Assembly: GCA_910587055.1 (NCBI GenBank)
Contig: CAJUKY010000040.1
Coordinates: 1 to 7,082, forward strand
Length of the DNA stretch: 7,082 bases
Direction of reading: 5' to 3'
From: Candidatus Gastranaerophilales bacterium
Lineage (GTDB): Bacteria; Cyanobacteriota; Vampirovibrionia; Gastranaerophilales; Gastranaerophilaceae
In this document: positions 6,301-7,082 of the stretch, in pieces
Layout: every line of letters starts with the position of its first letter
Numbering within the stretch: position 1 is the stretch's first letter
Made by a program: the position numbers and the translations under genes
Notes under the pieces: generated by a model
The model's database searches: none
What the model saw: the letters and a program-made list of their open reading frames with translations, nothing else
What the model was told of the DNA's origin: nothing

Positions 6301-7082
6301 TGTAGAACCTGTACCGATGTTACCTGATGTTCCGTTTGATTCATAAGTTTGGATTTTTGAATTGTTAATATTGATTTTATCGCCGATTAAAGCAACTGAC
6401 ATAGCTTTTGTTCCGTTACCGTTGAATTTGGAACCGTCTAAGCTGATAACGCCGTTGCCTTTTGAATCAACGAAAGATTTATCAAATACGATAGGTGTCA
6501 TTGCACCGTATTTATTTTTTAAACCTGAAATATTGATATAGTTATTATAGCCTTTACCGGTATCAACATTTGTTGTGTTCATAATTTCTTTGCTGAACTG
6601 GTCGATACCTTTAATATCTCTTGTAGAAGCGGTGAATGAATTTAAGTTAACCTGTGAACCGTTTCCGAATGTAATACCGTTCGGGTTAATTAAGATAACG
6701 CTTGCGCCGTTTTCATAGCCGCATTTACCGTTTGCGCAGCTGCTGCTTGTAAGAGCACCGAAGATTTCAGATGCTTTACCTGTGTTCATTACTCTGTTAA
6801 TGAATTTTTGGCTCCATGCATTTGAAACCCAGTTTACAGCAACATTTTTACCAACATCAAAAGAGCCCCAGTTGTATAAAGCAACTGCGCCCTGTCCTGC
6901 ACCGGGTGCCATTTCAACTTTGAAGTTGTCATATTCTTTGCCGCCAACAGTAACTTTACCGTCTAATCCAATATTACCGCCGTTAATTGCGTTATCGATA
7001 ATCGGAGTCTGATTATCGGCAGGTATTGCTAATGACGGAGCAATTGAAATCGGCATATAAGCAGCAAAGCTTATTAAAAGAA
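3316..7082 (-). CDS. Large haemagglutinin/FHA-like exoprotein with TPS domain (5' end cut by window)
   Basis: This is a TpsA-like secreted or surface fibre protein. Residues are numbered from the ATG at 7056, which is probably not the true start. The frame stays open to the window edge and the bases above the ATG encode L-L-I-S-F-A-A-Y, so the ATG falls inside a signal peptide ending near A10. Residues 25-150 match the haemagglutination activity/TPS domain: YNWGSFDVGKNV (61-72), INPNGITFGNGSQVNL (123-138) and FTASTRDI (141-148). In two-partner secretion this domain is recognised by an outer-membrane TpsB pore, but none is visible here. From about 190 to 1105 the protein is Asn/Gly/Thr/Lys-rich with recurrent short strands (NITI, DINI, NGDI), typical of a right-handed beta-helix. 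Residues 1105-1246 differ: Trp/Tyr/Phe-containing, then proline-containing, then an acidic tail, and I recognise no family there. The five cysteines are C107, C112, C784, C789 and C1171. Adhesin activity is inferred. A terminator follows the gene. Confidence 0.88.
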   Translation of the reverse strand, partial: LLISFAAYMPISIAPSLAIPADNQTPIIDNAINGGNIGLDGKVTVGGKEYDNFKVEMAPGAGQGAVALYNWGSFDVGKNVAVNWVSNAWSQKFINRVMNTGKASEIFGALTSSSCANGKCGYENGASVILINPNGITFGNGSQVNLNSFTASTRDIKGIDQFSKEIMNTTNVDTGKGYNNYINISGLKNKYGAMTPIVFDKSFVDSKGNGVISLDGSKFNGNGTKAMSVALIGDKININNSKIQTYESNGTSGNIGTGSTRSNVKLITADSVELQYNELGGVADTKNGQNLVKIDDNAQIAAGKTADDYGISITGNSKIYTGSALIDNRYNDAEVKVDDSTVYTTKMYNGTQGDISINSNGKVSLVNSRFETMQGYNGDTIEGAKIKTGAGNITITAKKDINIDNTRIASAPSDYNKGLAYGEDAKAGNITIKSAEGDITVQKSAAAVAAGNHQVSYKGSDGTTKYLPIEINSKGNLAIEAKNGNVITKTLGDKTKLVADHNVYITGKNIDLNTGVYASQQGNLTIKAEQTGGGIKVNDAVLFADKGTVTLGGKETSLINTTLDYGTLNLKNDYNQNNDVLIKDGTTFYDRKVESGEKDTLVIETSGDLIIDHNELKKADFSNLRDQWIATPSNQTANVKLASENGQVSIRNNSNITVDKNIEINGKTNANVTTSNVTSNNGDITMIGGSKVTLGTAIEQAEGDKNVITKKGSTLTANNGNIKLWAKGDTVDPTDPSNTKGVFVLHSKLNAVNNELIADNGDVSVQSGTITASNNNTLTANNGRVGIQKHDCPTYDCPEAIRPETSVVTAGNESNITASGDVIITNSTVKSTNANKITSKNGKTTAKGAGVLVQSTAADVIINQAQTANLDADYDQAKSVKAANNIHFNVNGSGNDINSNGTVGAFSADKRLILNANNNINLAKTTGDWGITRTDMIAGNNITVSSANGINLNDTSFNSNNNTVTAKGNVAISKDMTINKGRTTIKSETGNVKTNADSQINANSNKLIVNAKKDIDIAFTGVDNKAAGLEINSDVNTSNNQVEASFGNAALDGRNVKLNAKDKTLAIAKVKADTLEIVDGNNVKMLAATDNRPNAATDNIGPNGNTANVGTAYIEVKKLAGWNMDTDVENIENIPGFYKEDGHYDQANDGYTQRHFLQFNNEGNNENFLLVYQRATEDCDVPPEITDDPSTVVIPGTDLRESSLVRLPRHEEGVSAVAPVLNEITDPTANVIMAAARITLDEENETDEDGDAIQ
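4717..5058 (-). repeat. Degenerate repeat block in the exoprotein beta-helix (residues 667-780)
   Basis: Four copies of a short motif, roughly N/S-x-L/V-T/I-A/S-x-N-G-x-I/V-x-hydrophobic, occur at residues 667-679, 705-717, 746-758 and 768-780. Their key Gly residues are 674, 712, 753 and 775. A related copy is at 951-964. The copies differ at DNA level, so this is an old structural repeat of beta-helix coils rather than a recent tandem duplication. Confidence 0.55.
7027..7082 (-). other. Signal-peptide remnant of the exoprotein, running off the window
   Basis: Minus-strand translation from the edge reads L-L-I-S-F-A-A-Y-M-P-I-S-I-A-P-S-L-A and then I-P-A-D-N-Q. This is a hydrophobic core followed by a plausible signal peptidase I site after S-L-A. 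The start codon, the basic n-region and the promoter must lie beyond base 7082. Confidence 0.75.

Noticed and set aside
4868..7012. Plus-strand frames 4868-5179 and 6782-7012, and minus-strand frame 5991-6200
   Set aside because: They are alternate-frame shadows inside the exoprotein gene, biased in composition and without translation signals.
1..7082. CRISPR arrays, tRNA or rRNA genes, insertion-sequence ends, attachment sites
   Set aside because: I saw no regularly spaced repeats, cloverleaf or rRNA-like sequence, transposase or terminal inverted repeats. The only stretches without genes are 1040-1103 and 3162-3315.

Overview
This AT-rich window carries four protein-coding genes and reads as a piece of a Gram-negative (diderm) bacterial chromosome. 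The strongest evidence is a clear CMP-Kdo synthetase (kdsB), needed for Kdo-containing lipopolysaccharide. An Flp-type pilin and a haemagglutinin/FHA-like exoprotein with a TPS (two-partner secretion) domain also fit an outer-membraned cell. The lineage cannot be fixed from the sequence alone. Low-GC gut diderms such as Gastranaerophilales (Melainabacteria) are one possibility, but this is a guess.

Layout, left to right: a short plus-strand gene (12-296) encodes an Flp/TadA-system-like prepilin. It runs head-on into kdsB on the minus strand (293-1039), and the two stop codons share the palindrome TTAA at 293-296. A strong hairpin (327-359) lies inside the 3' end of kdsB, just past the pilin stop, and may end pilin transcription. 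Upstream of kdsB on the minus strand, after a 64-bp spacer, is a 685-residue exported tetratricopeptide-repeat protein (1104-3161). These two genes may be co-transcribed. The 154-bp gap 3162-3315 holds a candidate promoter for the TPR gene and a textbook hairpin terminator (3246-3279) that separates it from the gene beyond.

More than half of the window (3316-7082, minus strand) is one very large exoprotein gene whose 5' end is cut off by the window edge. It has a signal-peptide remnant, a TPS domain with the NPNGI motif, a long Asn/Gly/Thr-rich repetitive region predicted to form a beta-helix, and an unrecognised C-terminal region ending in an acidic tail. No TpsB-type transporter is in the window.

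All four products relate to the cell envelope or surface: pilus, LPS sugar activation, exported TPR scaffold and secreted adhesin-like fibre. The sequence shows no direct evidence that they form one system. The least explained parts are the C-terminal region of the exoprotein, the CX4C insertion in its TPS domain, the Cys-loop tail and Ala(-1) processing site of the pilin, and the hairpin built into the metal-site codons of kdsB.
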